Assembly: GCF_002150685.1 (NCBI RefSeq)
Contig: NZ_MSSW01000057.1
Coordinates: forward strand, 1 to 51,416
Origin: Algoriphagus antarcticus
Lineage (GTDB): Bacteria; Bacteroidota; Bacteroidia; Cytophagales; Cyclobacteriaceae
Length of the DNA stretch: 51,416 bases
Direction of reading: 5' to 3'
Part shown: one piece after another, positions 8,722 through 17,561 of the stretch
Numbering within the stretch: position 1 is the stretch's first letter
How the letters are laid out: every line of letters begins with the position of its first letter
The notes under the pieces: generated by a model
The model's input: only the letters and a program-made list of their open reading frames with translations
The model's database searches: none
What the model was told of the DNA's origin: nothing
Position numbers and translations under genes: made by a program

Positions 8722-9308
8722 TGAGAAAGAAGATCTTTGACAAAGTTTTTTAGTTAAGGGCAGTAGAGTTATACCGAACCGGGAAGACTTCCGAGGAAGT
8801 AGGTCGTGAAATGAATATTCCATCAGATATGATCCTGCGCTGGGGAAGGGAATTTGCCAGAAGTAGAACTTGTGTTTTTGCAGGTATCGGGAAGGCTGTT
8901 CTCACGGTAGAGTAGCGTAAGTTTACCGAACCGAAGAAAGAATTGAAAGAAGCACAGATTGATCGGGACATCCTAAAAAAGGCTGTAAGAACCTTCTCCA
9001 AGAGCATCAACAAATATTCGGGTTTGTGAAAGGCCACCAAAAAGAAAATGAGTATCCGTAATCCTGCACGTTGCTATATTTAATACTGATTTGCTTCCTA
9101 AAATCCCCCTTACCCCCTTAGAGAAAGGAGGAATTTGATCCGATTTAGAATCAAGATTTAGCTTTTTTCCGGAACGTGCAACAAAGCGAACACTCATAAA
9201 AAAGAATTTGCTGTTGAGAGGATGTGCAAAGTTTATGCAGTTTCTAGAAGCACCTATTATGACTGGCTGAGGCACAAGCCATCCATGCAAACAGAACAAA
9301 ATGACTAA
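8722..9308 (+). pseudogene. Decayed IS3-family transposase (OrfA and start of OrfB)
   Basis: The plus strand still reads as IS3-type transposase in pieces. The OrfA helix-turn-helix is AVELYRTGKTSEEV...ILRWGREFA (about 8760-8850), and the leucine-zipper end of OrfA is KKELKEAQIDRDILKKAV (about 8935-8990). The beginning of OrfB is EFAVERMCKVYAVSRSTYYD from 9204, closing at TAA 9306-9308. Stops (TAG at about 8751 and near 8911) and frame changes interrupt it. The catalytic DDE domain is missing or unrecognisable. Between the OrfA end and the OrfB fragment lies a 150-base insertion, listed separately. The element cannot be active. Confidence 0.82.
9047..9198. mobile_element. MITE-like element inserted in the IS3 remnant
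   Basis: The ends at 9048-9074 and 9171-9197 are imperfect inverted repeats. Aligned without gaps they match at 19 of 27 positions, including ATGAGT at both tips and the block TGCACGTT / AACGTGCA. The element is bracketed by an 8-base direct repeat AAAAAGAA (9039-9046 and 9199-9206), as expected of a target-site duplication. Excising the element roughly joins the transposase text across the gap (HQKE to EFAVERM). The centre holds a C-run/G-run hairpin (near 9100-9136) and no coding capacity. No second copy lies in this window. Confidence 0.65.
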
Positions 9309-9646
9309 AATTCAAATTAATACCAGTTATAAAAACTCTATAAAACAAGGAGTTTCTAACCAATTTCAATGTGGCCTTTGCTACAAGAGACACTGATTTT
9401 ATCCATGCTCATGTGAGCAAGGGCATTAGTTGAAATATGCATGGTTAAGAGAAAAATGAACACGTTACCTCAGACTTCACACCGCCACAGTTAAAGAAAA
9501 AAGAAGTAGTAATGGGTTACGATTCTACATGTGACATACTTTAAATTCTAGTAAAATACTGTTTGTATTTAAGTTTTTGTGAAGACAATAGCAATGAAAA
9601 GGTTGTTCAGTTTGGACTCGAGATTTGACAGCTTAGCGATTTTTTT
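9309..9646. other. Intergenic stretch after the IS3 remnant
   Basis: There is no intact gene. A plus-strand reading near 9370-9440 (ATRDTDFIHAHVSKGI) faintly recalls the HHSDRGIQY motif of IS3 transposases and may be further decay of the same element. I would not insist on it. Confidence 0.35.
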
Positions 9647-10273
9647 TTAAAACATAAGTCCCGCACGAAATACAAAGCTTCGAAATAGGAAGCTGTTTTC
9701 TGTTAAAGAACTGAATTCTGGAGGTAGAAGATCTGTCGCGATTCTTTGAGTGCCCGCTCGCGACAGAGTTCCATAAAATTGAGAGATTTGCTGCCTTTTA
9801 TAGGCAAAACTGAAAGAAAGGGCAGTTTTATCTTTTCTCGAAGGAAAGCTAATACCCACCGATGGACTGACTAATAATCCACCTTCGTACCAGCTTTTAC
9901 TCCACTCATCGCTTATTTTTTTTTCGAATACCGCTGAGCCTCCTCCCAAATCCAGCCCTCCAAAAATCTTCGGTTTGCCCTCTTTTCCTAGGAATCCCCT
10001 CCATCCCAAAGCAATAGGGATGATGGAGATTTCATCATATTGATCGAATCCGGCAGAAAATCCAATGACGTTGTTTTTACTGAGGTGTACGCCATGAAAA
10101 GTCATGAAACTGACATCAATTCGCTCTTCATGATTTCCGTCCCATTGCTCCACACCTCGACCGTACAAAAATCCGATTTCGGTTTGGCCAAAATAAATCT
10201 TCTCCTGAGCCAGACATTTGACACTGAAGAGTAAAAAAACGATTAATAGAAGTTTGGTGTTGTATGACATCAT
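9647..10273 (-). CDS. Small outer-membrane beta-barrel-like protein
   Basis: This 208-residue protein has a clear signal peptide (hydrophobic residues about 6-22, ending KCLAQ). It then runs as alternating hydrophobic and polar strands rich in Gly and aromatics (IYFGQTEIGFLYGRG, IGFSAGFDQYD, SLSFSFAYKRQQ) and finishes in FVFRAGLMF. A C-terminal aromatic residue of this kind is typical of beta-barrel proteins of the outer membrane. It starts 4 bases after the stop of the LVIVD lipoprotein gene, so the two are almost certainly cotranscribed and may work together at the cell surface. No enzymatic motif was seen. Confidence 0.7.
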   Translation of the reverse strand: MMSYNTKLLLIVFLLFSVKCLAQEKIYFGQTEIGFLYGRGVEQWDGNHEERIDVSFMTFHGVHLSKNNVIGFSAGFDQYDEISIIPIALGWRGFLGKEGKPKIFGGLDLGGGSAVFEKKISDEWSKSWYEGGLLVSPSVGISFPSRKDKTALSFSFAYKRQQISQFYGTLSRAGTQRIATDLLPPEFSSLTENSFLFRSFVFRAGLMF

Positions 10274-10277
10274 CCTC

Positions 10278-11528
10278 TCAATAAAAGTTGACTGGATTTT
10301 TAACCTGGATACAGCTGAGTTTTTTCAATTTGGAAGGGTTGCTATAGTCAAATTGGCAAACGCCATCAGGACCGATTACAATCAGAGATTTAGGGCCAGG
10401 TATCAGATCAACCGACTTTTGGCTGGTCAAAAACTCGAGTTGGTTTTGATCAATGGCCATTACGTCACTTACATTGAAGCTTTTCAGTCCATGAGTCCCT
10501 TCTGCTATATAAAGGTAGTCTCCAGCTAATCCCAAGCCATGGGGATTGAGCATAGAATAGGCTTTTTTAAGCTTGGGTTGGTACAGGTCTTTGATATCGA
10601 TGACCTGAAGTTCATTCACGCCATTCCAGCAAGCATTGCCATTTCTAAGCGTCACAAAAGCAAAGTCAGCATTTACTACTACAGGATCGCAAGCCTGGAC
10701 ATGTTCGTACACCGCCATGCGGGTTGGTGAATTAGGCGTGCTGGCATCGTAGATATGCATTCCGTTGTTCGATCCTATAAATAGCTTGTCCTGAAAAGGG
10801 AAGATAGTTTCGATCCCCCAGCCTAGATCAATTGGTTTGACGAAAGTGGGATCAGCTGGAGTCTCTACATCAAATACACGTAAGGTTGACTCATCTACTG
10901 CATACAAGTGGCTGTTTGAGAGCGTGAACCTGGCCATTGATCCACCTGTCCCGTAGCTTTGGGCGGCAGCTGAAAAATTGGAAGAAAAACTCATCCTAGA
11001 ATCCATAAGCCACCCACCATTTGTTTCCCAGGTAGGATTTTCTGTTGTGATTACGGTGTCACGAAAAGTAATAATCTCACCTGTTTCATGGTGGTACATA
11101 TGTGTAAAAACATCTTCCACACGTTTGACAAGCTTGATTTTGCTAATAGTGCTGATGTCAAATGCGAGTAAATCCACATAATTATCGGCGTACAGAATTT
11201 TGCCATTGACTGCCATATCCACGTTGCCGGCTATAGGTATGAAGCTTAAGTTGATCGGAGCAGCGGGGTTCGAATTATTCAGGATATGTATGCCTTTAGT
11301 GGGCTCATTAATAAAAAGGTAATCTCCATAGATATAGATTTTACCTGGATTGTCTAACGGTTGGGCTGGCTCAGTGGTGATGATTCTTGCTCTTACGTCG
11401 CTCATTTCCAGATATACAGGCATCATGGTGCGATAGGTGTAGGAAGTAGTAACATCATCTTGACAGGAGGAAAATACCAAAATCGACAGCAAGAAAAGTA
11501 GGGAGTAAGGTGCGTAGTAGGATTTCAT
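10278..11528 (-). CDS. LVIVD-repeat lipoprotein
   Basis: This 416-residue lipoprotein has a lipobox VFSSC with Cys22. The body is a series of about 45-residue repeats of the LVIVD type: a 'displayed' strand such as GIHILNNSNPAAPINLSFI, LRVFDVETPADPTFVKPI, GMHIYDASTPNSPTRMAVYE and LQVIDIKDLYQPKLKKAYSM. The repeats predict a beta-propeller. LVIVD proteins are surface or periplasmic, probably for protein or glycan binding, and have no known catalysis. It is the upstream member of a two-gene operon with the barrel-like protein that follows 4 bases later. Confidence 0.88.
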   Translation of the reverse strand: MKSYYAPYSLLFLLSILVFSSCQDDVTTSYTYRTMMPVYLEMSDVRARIITTEPAQPLDNPGKIYIYGDYLFINEPTKGIHILNNSNPAAPINLSFIPIAGNVDMAVNGKILYADNYVDLLAFDISTISKIKLVKRVEDVFTHMYHHETGEIITFRDTVITTENPTWETNGGWLMDSRMSFSSNFSAAAQSYGTGGSMARFTLSNSHLYAVDESTLRVFDVETPADPTFVKPIDLGWGIETIFPFQDKLFIGSNNGMHIYDASTPNSPTRMAVYEHVQACDPVVVNADFAFVTLRNGNACWNGVNELQVIDIKDLYQPKLKKAYSMLNPHGLGLAGDYLYIAEGTHGLKSFNVSDVMAIDQNQLEFLTSQKSVDLIPGPKSLIVIGPDGVCQFDYSNPSKLKKLSCIQVKNPVNFY

Positions 11529-12081
11529 ATATCTGGATTTTAGTGATATAAATGTATATAATCTTCAGACGAAACCGAACAAGGATATGCTACAGAGGAA
11601 GTAAAAAAATTTGATTTGGAGTTTTTTTCTGGAAAGTTTTTTTTTACCACTAAGACTACAAAGGTCATAGTTGTCTAATCATTCGGAGGACAGGCTAGTG
11701 CTTTTGTAGTAGGGATTAATGTTATGTTTTCTGTTGGGCATGTTTACCCGATAGTAGGCTGAGCAACCATCTTTCATGAGAGCATGTCGATTTCAGCTAC
11801 GTTTGTGAAGTATTCTTACATAAACATTTTTTCTGAAAGTCTTGTTTTAGGATTGACAGATCAAGGGTAAGACTTGGGATAGATTTTTCGATGTCAATTC
11901 TCTGTAACTGAAACCATCTGAATATCCGAGGTAGGACAAATTCTAAATTGACTAGGTAAGACTTAGAGTTTCAATCGAAGAAAATTTTCCCAATCTAGAA
12001 TTCAGACCTTTAATCATATTCTCTCACTGAGTTTTTCAGATTTCTTTACCTTCAAGATCTGTATGAATCTAAGTAATTAGC
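11529..12081. other. Divergent intergenic region, no gene
   Basis: About 550 AT-rich bases separate the minus-strand LVIVD operon from the plus-strand dehydrogenase lipoprotein, so both promoters should lie here. I did not find a full TTTG/TAnnTTTG pair. A segment near 11640-11665 (TTACCACTAAGACTACAAAGG) looks like a worn copy of the ACCACAAAG-type intergenic repeat found intact at 51237-51296. Confidence 0.5.
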
Positions 12082-14745
12082 ATGAAAAAATACCTGTTCC
12101 TATTTGCAGTTTGTAGTTTGAGTTTTTGGAGTTGCACGACAAAAGAAGACGATCCCTTTGCTATCCTAAAGCCTGATGAATCAAGATTCACGAAAATTCA
12201 TTTAGCAGGGAATTTCAATGAACCTATGGAGATCGAGGTGCTGGATAATGGTGATGTGTTGATCATCGAGCGACATGGTAAACTGAAACTTTTTAAGGCA
12301 GAATCGGGAGTAACTTCAGTAGTGGGTGAATTGGACGTGTTTCCAGAGCGGGAGGATGGGTTGATGGGAATGGCAAAAGATCCGGATTTTGCTAAGAATA
12401 ACTGGTTGTATCTATATTATGCTCCAGCTTCTGAACCCGCTTTAAACAGAATTTCAAGATTTGACTTTGTTGACAATACCCTAGACTTGACTTCTGAGGA
12501 GATTATTCTCGATGTTGATCTTTTTCGAGGATGTTACCATTCTGGCGGGTCTTTGGAGTTTGATTCTCAGGGGAATCTATACTTGGGAATAGGGGATGAT
12601 TCCACACCTTTCGAGTCGAGTAATTTCAATCCAATCGATGAGCGTCAGGATCAGCCTAAAAACGTGGATGCTCAGAGAAGTTCGGGAAATACCAATGATT
12701 TGAGAGGTGCGATTCTTCGGATCAAGCCAAACCCCGAAGGTGGATATTCTATTCCTGAAGGAAATTTATTTCCTGTAGGCACGCCCAAAACCCGTCCTGA
12801 AATCTATATTAAAGGCAATCGCAACCCGTTTAGATTTTCAATTGATAATCACAATGGTAATTTGTTTTGGGGTGAAGTAGGCCCCGATGGGTCGGAGGAT
12901 AAAGAAGGTCGTGGCCCAAGAGGTTATGATGAAATCAATATGGCGACAGAGCCGGGATACTATGGCTGGCCATATTTTGTGGGAAATAATTATGCCTATT
13001 GGAAATATGATTTTGCTACAGGCGAAAGCTTGTTTCAGTTTGATCCAACTGCTCCAAAGAATACTTCTCCCAACAATACAGGAATGGAGATTTTACCTGT
13101 CGCCAAGCCGCCTTTGATCTATTATCCCTATGCCGAATCAGAGGAATTTCCAATGATTGGTCAAGGCGGAAGAAATGCGATGGCTGGTCAGGTATATTAT
13201 CGGGAAGATTATGAGAACTCTGAAGTTAGATTTCCGGGGTATTACAATGAGAAGCTATTCATCTATGATTGGATGAGAAACTGGATTTTCACAGTTAGCC
13301 TGACGGAGAATTTTGAGTACGATACCATGGAGCGCTTTATGCCGGAGACACATTTCGAGAAGCCTATGGATATGCAATTTGGCAAAAATGGTTCTTTGTA
13401 TGTGCTGGAGTATGGTACTTTTTGGCGTGCGAATAACGATGATTCTGGACTTTATAGAATTGTTTTTTCCGAAGGAAATAGAAATCCGGAGGTGAAAATA
13501 TCAGCTGACAAAAGTACTGGTGCAACACCTTTGACTGTGAATTTTTCTTCAGCTGGAACACAAGACTTAGATACTGATGATGCGGTCAAATTTCAATGGG
13601 AATTTGGAGATAACGGAGCTACTTCTACCGATGAGAATCCATCTTATACCTTTAATGAACCGGGTGTATTCAAGGTGAAATTGACCGCTACAGATCTAAA
13701 GGGAGAGACTGCAAGTTCGTTTCTAGAGGTGAAAGTGGGAAATGATGCGCCGAAGGTTTCGATTGATTGGGAAGGAAATCGGAGCTTCTATTTTGGTGAA
13801 GAGACTATCAATTATGCTGTCACAGCTACCGATAAAGAGGATGGGCAGATCGATCCTTCTCAGATCAACTTGAATGTTGATTATCTCGAAGGTGGCTACG
13901 ATCTGATAGAAATGGGACACCAAGAAGAGATTTTGAGCATTGGTGAGACCTACATCAATGAAGCTGGGTGCAAAGCTTGCCATGGAATCAGCAATGAATC
14001 AGTAGGGCCTGATTATACGTCGGTGTCTGAGAAATACAAAAACGATCCAAATGCAAAATCGTACCTGATCAATAAAGTCAGAAATGGTGGATCGGGAGTT
14101 TGGGGTGAGCAGATTATGCCTGGACACACACATTTGGATGAAAATAGAGTTGGACAGATGGTTGACTTCGTGTTAGGTATCGCCAATCCAAATGTGATAT
14201 CTGGGCTGCCTGCTTCTGGGAAATATCAGATTGAAAAAACCGATGATTCTGAAGGATTCTACTCGGTGCAGGCTTCCTATGAAGACCAAGGAGCGAATGG
14301 CATCGAGCCGATAAAGACTACTAGTCTGTTGAAATTGAGAAATACCAAAGTTTCTGCATACACCGCTGATGGTATTGAAAATGTAGCACGGGCAAATCCT
14401 GAAGATCAGCAGTACGTGCAATTCACTTCATCTGGTTCTTGGCTTTTGTTTAGAGAAATTGATCTCAATCAGATCAAGAGGATTACACTTTCTATCATGC
14501 CTGGAAATACCAAAGGGAAAATCCAGGTTCGTGCAGGATCTCCTGATGGGAAACTTATAGCAGAAACAGGCATTCTAACTAAAGATTCCCGACCTGCTTC
14601 CGGTCAAGAAGAGGGCTGGTTTGGTGCTCCTTTTATTATTCCAGCTACTGACTATTTTGGAGATATTTACTTTGTTTACGTGACTGAGGAGCCTATTTCG
14701 ATCTGGAGTACATTTAATATGAACACCTTGGAGTTTGAAAATTGA
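12082..14745 (+). CDS. Sugar dehydrogenase-PKD-cytochrome c-CBM6-like lipoprotein
   Basis: This 887-residue lipoprotein (Cys18 in SFWSC) has four parts. Residues about 35-465 form a GSDH-type PQQ-dependent glucose/sorbosone dehydrogenase propeller, with GLMGMAKDPDF, CYHSGGSLEFDSQGNLYLGI and KGNRNPFRFSID. Residues about 470-555 are a PKD domain (VKFQWEFGDNG, VKLTATD). Residues about 620-705 are a class I cytochrome c with CKACH at 630-634 and a later IMPGH methionine. Residues about 715-887 are a CBM6-like jelly roll. By family knowledge it would oxidise a sugar or polyol at the periplasmic face and pass electrons through its own haem. The substrate is unknown. A barrel protein gene follows 53 bases later and is a likely partner. 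Confidence 0.88.
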   Translation: MKKYLFLFAVCSLSFWSCTTKEDDPFAILKPDESRFTKIHLAGNFNEPMEIEVLDNGDVLIIERHGKLKLFKAESGVTSVVGELDVFPEREDGLMGMAKDPDFAKNNWLYLYYAPASEPALNRISRFDFVDNTLDLTSEEIILDVDLFRGCYHSGGSLEFDSQGNLYLGIGDDSTPFESSNFNPIDERQDQPKNVDAQRSSGNTNDLRGAILRIKPNPEGGYSIPEGNLFPVGTPKTRPEIYIKGNRNPFRFSIDNHNGNLFWGEVGPDGSEDKEGRGPRGYDEINMATEPGYYGWPYFVGNNYAYWKYDFATGESLFQFDPTAPKNTSPNNTGMEILPVAKPPLIYYPYAESEEFPMIGQGGRNAMAGQVYYREDYENSEVRFPGYYNEKLFIYDWMRNWIFTVSLTENFEYDTMERFMPETHFEKPMDMQFGKNGSLYVLEYGTFWRANNDDSGLYRIVFSEGNRNPEVKISADKSTGATPLTVNFSSAGTQDLDTDDAVKFQWEFGDNGATSTDENPSYTFNEPGVFKVKLTATDLKGETASSFLEVKVGNDAPKVSIDWEGNRSFYFGEETINYAVTATDKEDGQIDPSQINLNVDYLEGGYDLIEMGHQEEILSIGETYINEAGCKACHGISNESVGPDYTSVSEKYKNDPNAKSYLINKVRNGGSGVWGEQIMPGHTHLDENRVGQMVDFVLGIANPNVISGLPASGKYQIEKTDDSEGFYSVQASYEDQGANGIEPIKTTSLLKLRNTKVSAYTADGIENVARANPEDQQYVQFTSSGSWLLFREIDLNQIKRITLSIMPGNTKGKIQVRAGSPDGKLIAETGILTKDSRPASGQEEGWFGAPFIIPATDYFGDIYFVYVTEEPISIWSTFNMNTLEFEN

Positions 14746-14798
14746 GTGTAACGATTTCTTTAATTTGTAGTAATAGAAGGTATGATTTAAAGCACTAA

Positions 14799-15665
14799 AT
14801 GGCCTTAATTATGAACTTTCTAAAGATTATCTTACCCCTCTTTCTCTTATTTTCAAGTATCTCAGCTTTTTCACAAAATCTAGATTCTTTTCGAAAGAAA
14901 GAAAAAAAAGATTACGAGTTTAGAGCTGTAGCTGAATTAGGCTTTTTGGCAGTTTTGAGTCATAAAGTACAATTTGGACAAAATGGAACCTACTTCGACT
15001 ATAAAAAAGATGGTGGTCAAAATGTGCTTTTTCCTGTGGGTCGGCTTTCTCTGGAACTGGATATAAAAGAACGAAATACATTTATCCTTTTATATCAACC
15101 CCTGACAATTCAAACGCAGGTTTTGCTCAATGAAGATTTAGTGGTAGATAATTTGACTTTTCCTGCAAACAGCAGCGTAGATTTATTATATAATTTTCCT
15201 TTTTACAGGATAAGTTATTTGAGGGAATTGCTTCCCAACAAACCAAAGTTTGACTTGGCAGTAGGCGGAAGTGTTCAGCTAAGAAATGCAACGATAACGT
15301 TTGAGTCAACAGATGGTACGCGCTTTCGCACTAACCGAGATGTAGGTGTGGTCCCTGCGCTGAAAGTCAGAGCTAGAAGTAATCTGAGTGAGCTAGTATA
15401 TCTGGAACTTGAGGCAGATGGCATCTATGCGCCAATTAGCTATTTGAACGGGAGTGATAATGAAGTGAAAGGAGCGATCCTGGATGCAAGTTTGAGAGCG
15501 GGATTAAAAGTTACTTCCAACGTCAATACATTTTTCAATTTGCGCTATTTGGGTGGAGGAGCAGTAGGCACTTCAGAGGATGAACCAGGACCAGGTGATG
15601 GATATGTGAAGAATTGGCTTCACTTTCTCACAGTTGCAACGGGTTTTGCATATAGGTTCAATTGA
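14799..15665 (+). CDS. Outer-membrane beta-barrel-like protein
   Basis: This 288-residue protein has a signal peptide (LKIILPLFLLFSSISAFSQ). The rest alternates barrel-like strands: YEFRAVAELGFLAVL, NTFILLYQPLTIQTQVLL, FDLAVGGSVQLRNATITFES, NTFFNLRYLGGGAVG. It ends LTVATGFAYRFN with a penultimate aromatic. The start at 14799 is uncertain; ATG at 14811 gives a tighter signal peptide. It follows the sugar dehydrogenase lipoprotein on the same strand and may be cotranscribed with it. No function beyond a membrane barrel can be assigned. Confidence 0.72.
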   Translation: MALIMNFLKIILPLFLLFSSISAFSQNLDSFRKKEKKDYEFRAVAELGFLAVLSHKVQFGQNGTYFDYKKDGGQNVLFPVGRLSLELDIKERNTFILLYQPLTIQTQVLLNEDLVVDNLTFPANSSVDLLYNFPFYRISYLRELLPNKPKFDLAVGGSVQLRNATITFESTDGTRFRTNRDVGVVPALKVRARSNLSELVYLELEADGIYAPISYLNGSDNEVKGAILDASLRAGLKVTSNVNTFFNLRYLGGGAVGTSEDEPGPGDGYVKNWLHFLTVATGFAYRFN

Positions 15666-15764
15666 TAAATAATTAGTAAACCATAATAAGGTGAGGGGTT
15701 GAGATTTTCGCTCTTCACTATTTTTTTTGAAACTATTTATCTAAATTCTCTAAACTTTTTAAAA

Positions 15765-16133
15765 ATGGCAATCGAGAAAAAATATTGTTTGAATTGTAGT
15801 GAAGTGATTCAAGGCAGAATCGACAAGAAATTCTGTGATGATCAATGCCGCAATACCTACAACAATCAGCAAAATGCGCTATCCACAAATTACATCCGAC
15901 GGGTCAACCACAGCCTGAAAAAGAACAGGAATATTTTGGAGGAGATTATTCCAGCAGGAGAGGAGATGGCCAAATCAACTCGTGCTCGTCTACTTAGTGA
16001 TGGTTTTCAGTTCAGATATTTTACGCATCTCTATGAAACCAAAAAGGGAAATCTCTATCATTACTGCTATGATTATGGGTATTTGGCGTTGGAAGGCGAT
16101 TGGTTTTTGGTGGTGAAAGGAAAGGAAGTTTAG
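15765..16133 (+). CDS. Small zinc-ribbon protein
   Basis: This protein of about 122 residues begins with a treble-clef/zinc-ribbon motif: KKYCLNCSEVIQG followed by KKFCDDQCRNTYNN. That gives two CxxC or CxxxC pairs able to bind one zinc. The remainder is helical and ends in a short beta-rich part (YHYCYDYGYLALEGDWFLVV). I chose ATG 15765 because the zinc finger begins five residues later; an in-frame ATG at 15699 would add a non-conserved leader. Similar small proteins are common in Bacteroidota and have no assigned role. Confidence 0.75.
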   Translation: MAIEKKYCLNCSEVIQGRIDKKFCDDQCRNTYNNQQNALSTNYIRRVNHSLKKNRNILEEIIPAGEEMAKSTRARLLSDGFQFRYFTHLYETKKGNLYHYCYDYGYLALEGDWFLVVKGKEV

Positions 16134-16147
16134 CCTCTTGGACTGAT

Positions 16148-16164
16148 TTGAGCACATTGCTCAA
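16148..16164. repeat. Short perfect inverted repeat before the helicase gene
   Basis: TTGAGCA (16148-16154) and TGCTCAA (16158-16164) are a perfect 7-bp inverted repeat with a CAT spacer. It lies between the zinc-ribbon stop and the helicase start. It could be an operator or a weak hairpin; no T-run follows. Confidence 0.4.
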
Positions 16165-16185
16165 AGGAATTGGGTACTTTTGAGG

Positions 16186-17511
16186 GTGTCAGAAAAACAA
16201 ACAGAATCCACCGCCCAGTATCTCCAAAGTCTTTCAATTGAAAGCCTCAATGAAATGCAAACGGAGTTCATCTCAAGAGCAGCCAAAAATCCTCATCTCG
16301 TACTTTTATCTCCAACTGGCTCAGGTAAGACTGTTGCCTTTTTGATTCCTCTATTGAATTCCCTCAAGGAAAATATCCGAGAAGTGCAGGCGCTGATCAT
16401 TGTGCCATCCCGTGAATTGGCGATTCAAATTGAGCAGGTTTTCAAAGGCATGAAAACTTCTTTTAGAGTCAGTACGGTTTATGGAGGGCATTCCTCCAAA
16501 TTGGAATCAAACAGTTTGGGTGAAGCGCCAGATGTGATTATTGGTACTCCAGGAAGATTGGCTGATCACATAGAAAGAGGCTCTTTTGATCCGAAAACTA
16601 TCCAAACTGTGGTGTTGGATGAATTTGACAAGTCTCTGCAAATGGGATTTCATGAGCAGTTGAAGGTGATTTTTGGCGCACTTAATGGGCAACAAAGACA
16701 TTTGCTTACCTCCGCCACGATGTTGAAAAGGTTGCCTGATTTTCTTCCATTTGTGGATCATCGTACAGTCAATTTCCTCAAGGATGTGGTTGAGTCCAAG
16801 TTGGAACTCAAGGTCGTTCATAGTTCAAGCAAGGAAAAAGGCGAAAATCTGATGCGGCTGGTGGCTGGTTTTCAGGAGGAATCCTGCATCGTTTTTTGCA
16901 ATCACCGAGATGCTGTGGATCGATTGAGCATTTTGCTCAACGACTATAATTATTTTCACTCGGTTTTGCATGGCGGATTGGAGCAAATAGATCGGGAAAA
17001 GAACCTGATCCGATTCCGGAGCAAGGTTACCAATTTATTGATTGCTACAGATTTGGCTTCTCGAGGGTTGGATATTCCTGAGATCAAGCATATAGTTCAT
17101 TATCAGTTGCCTCCAAAAGAAGATGCATTTATCCATAGAAATGGGCGGACTGCCAGGATGCATGCGGAAGGGCAGTCCTATTTGATCTTGGCAAATGATG
17201 AGGCTAGACCAGATTATATTGAAGAGTTCATAGAAGAATATAAGGTGGGAGAAAAGCTCGTTCCGCCTGTACCTCAAGAATGGACTTGCCTCTATGTAAG
17301 TGCAGGCAAAAAAGATAAAGTCAGCAAGGGTGATATCGTCGGGATGCTCACCAAAAAAGGCGGACTAACTAGTGCTGAGATCGGCTTGATCACGATCATG
17401 GATTTTGCATCCTATGTGGCTGTGAAAAGTAATTTGGCACAAAAGCTAATGCCGAAACTGAAAAACGAGCGGGTTAAGAAAGTGAAGGTAAAGATCGAGG
17501 AAGCGAATTAG
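16186..17511 (+). CDS. DEAD-box RNA helicase (DbpA/CsdA type C-terminus)
   Basis: This ATP-dependent RNA helicase has about 441 residues. Motifs in order are: Q motif region LNEMQTEFI, Walker A SPTGSGKT, PSRELA, GTPGR, a Walker B reading DEFD rather than DEAD, SAT, ATDLASRGLD and HRNGRTAR. The C-terminal part (KKDKVSKGDIVGMLTKKGGL through SYVAV) resembles the DbpA RNA-binding domain, which directs related proteins to 23S rRNA. The likely role is ribosome assembly or RNA remodelling. The GTG at 16186 is chosen over TTG at 16180; both are weak. It is probably monocistronic. Confidence 0.88.
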   Translation: MSEKQTESTAQYLQSLSIESLNEMQTEFISRAAKNPHLVLLSPTGSGKTVAFLIPLLNSLKENIREVQALIIVPSRELAIQIEQVFKGMKTSFRVSTVYGGHSSKLESNSLGEAPDVIIGTPGRLADHIERGSFDPKTIQTVVLDEFDKSLQMGFHEQLKVIFGALNGQQRHLLTSATMLKRLPDFLPFVDHRTVNFLKDVVESKLELKVVHSSSKEKGENLMRLVAGFQEESCIVFCNHRDAVDRLSILLNDYNYFHSVLHGGLEQIDREKNLIRFRSKVTNLLIATDLASRGLDIPEIKHIVHYQLPPKEDAFIHRNGRTARMHAEGQSYLILANDEARPDYIEEFIEEYKVGEKLVPPVPQEWTCLYVSAGKKDKVSKGDIVGMLTKKGGLTSAEIGLITIMDFASYVAVKSNLAQKLMPKLKNERVKKVKVKIEEAN

Positions 17512-17561
17512 GGGTTGGTTTAAGGTCGTTAATATTAGTATTTATTTGGTTTAGAATACAA

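Noticed and set aside
8973..9299. Minus-strand frame across the MITE-like insertion
   Set aside because: Composed of inverted-repeat ends and reversed transposase text; an artefact of the insertion.
16175..16182. TACTTTTG match to the -7 promoter box before the helicase
   Set aside because: The transcript would start after the chosen start codon and no -33 TTG is at a fitting distance.
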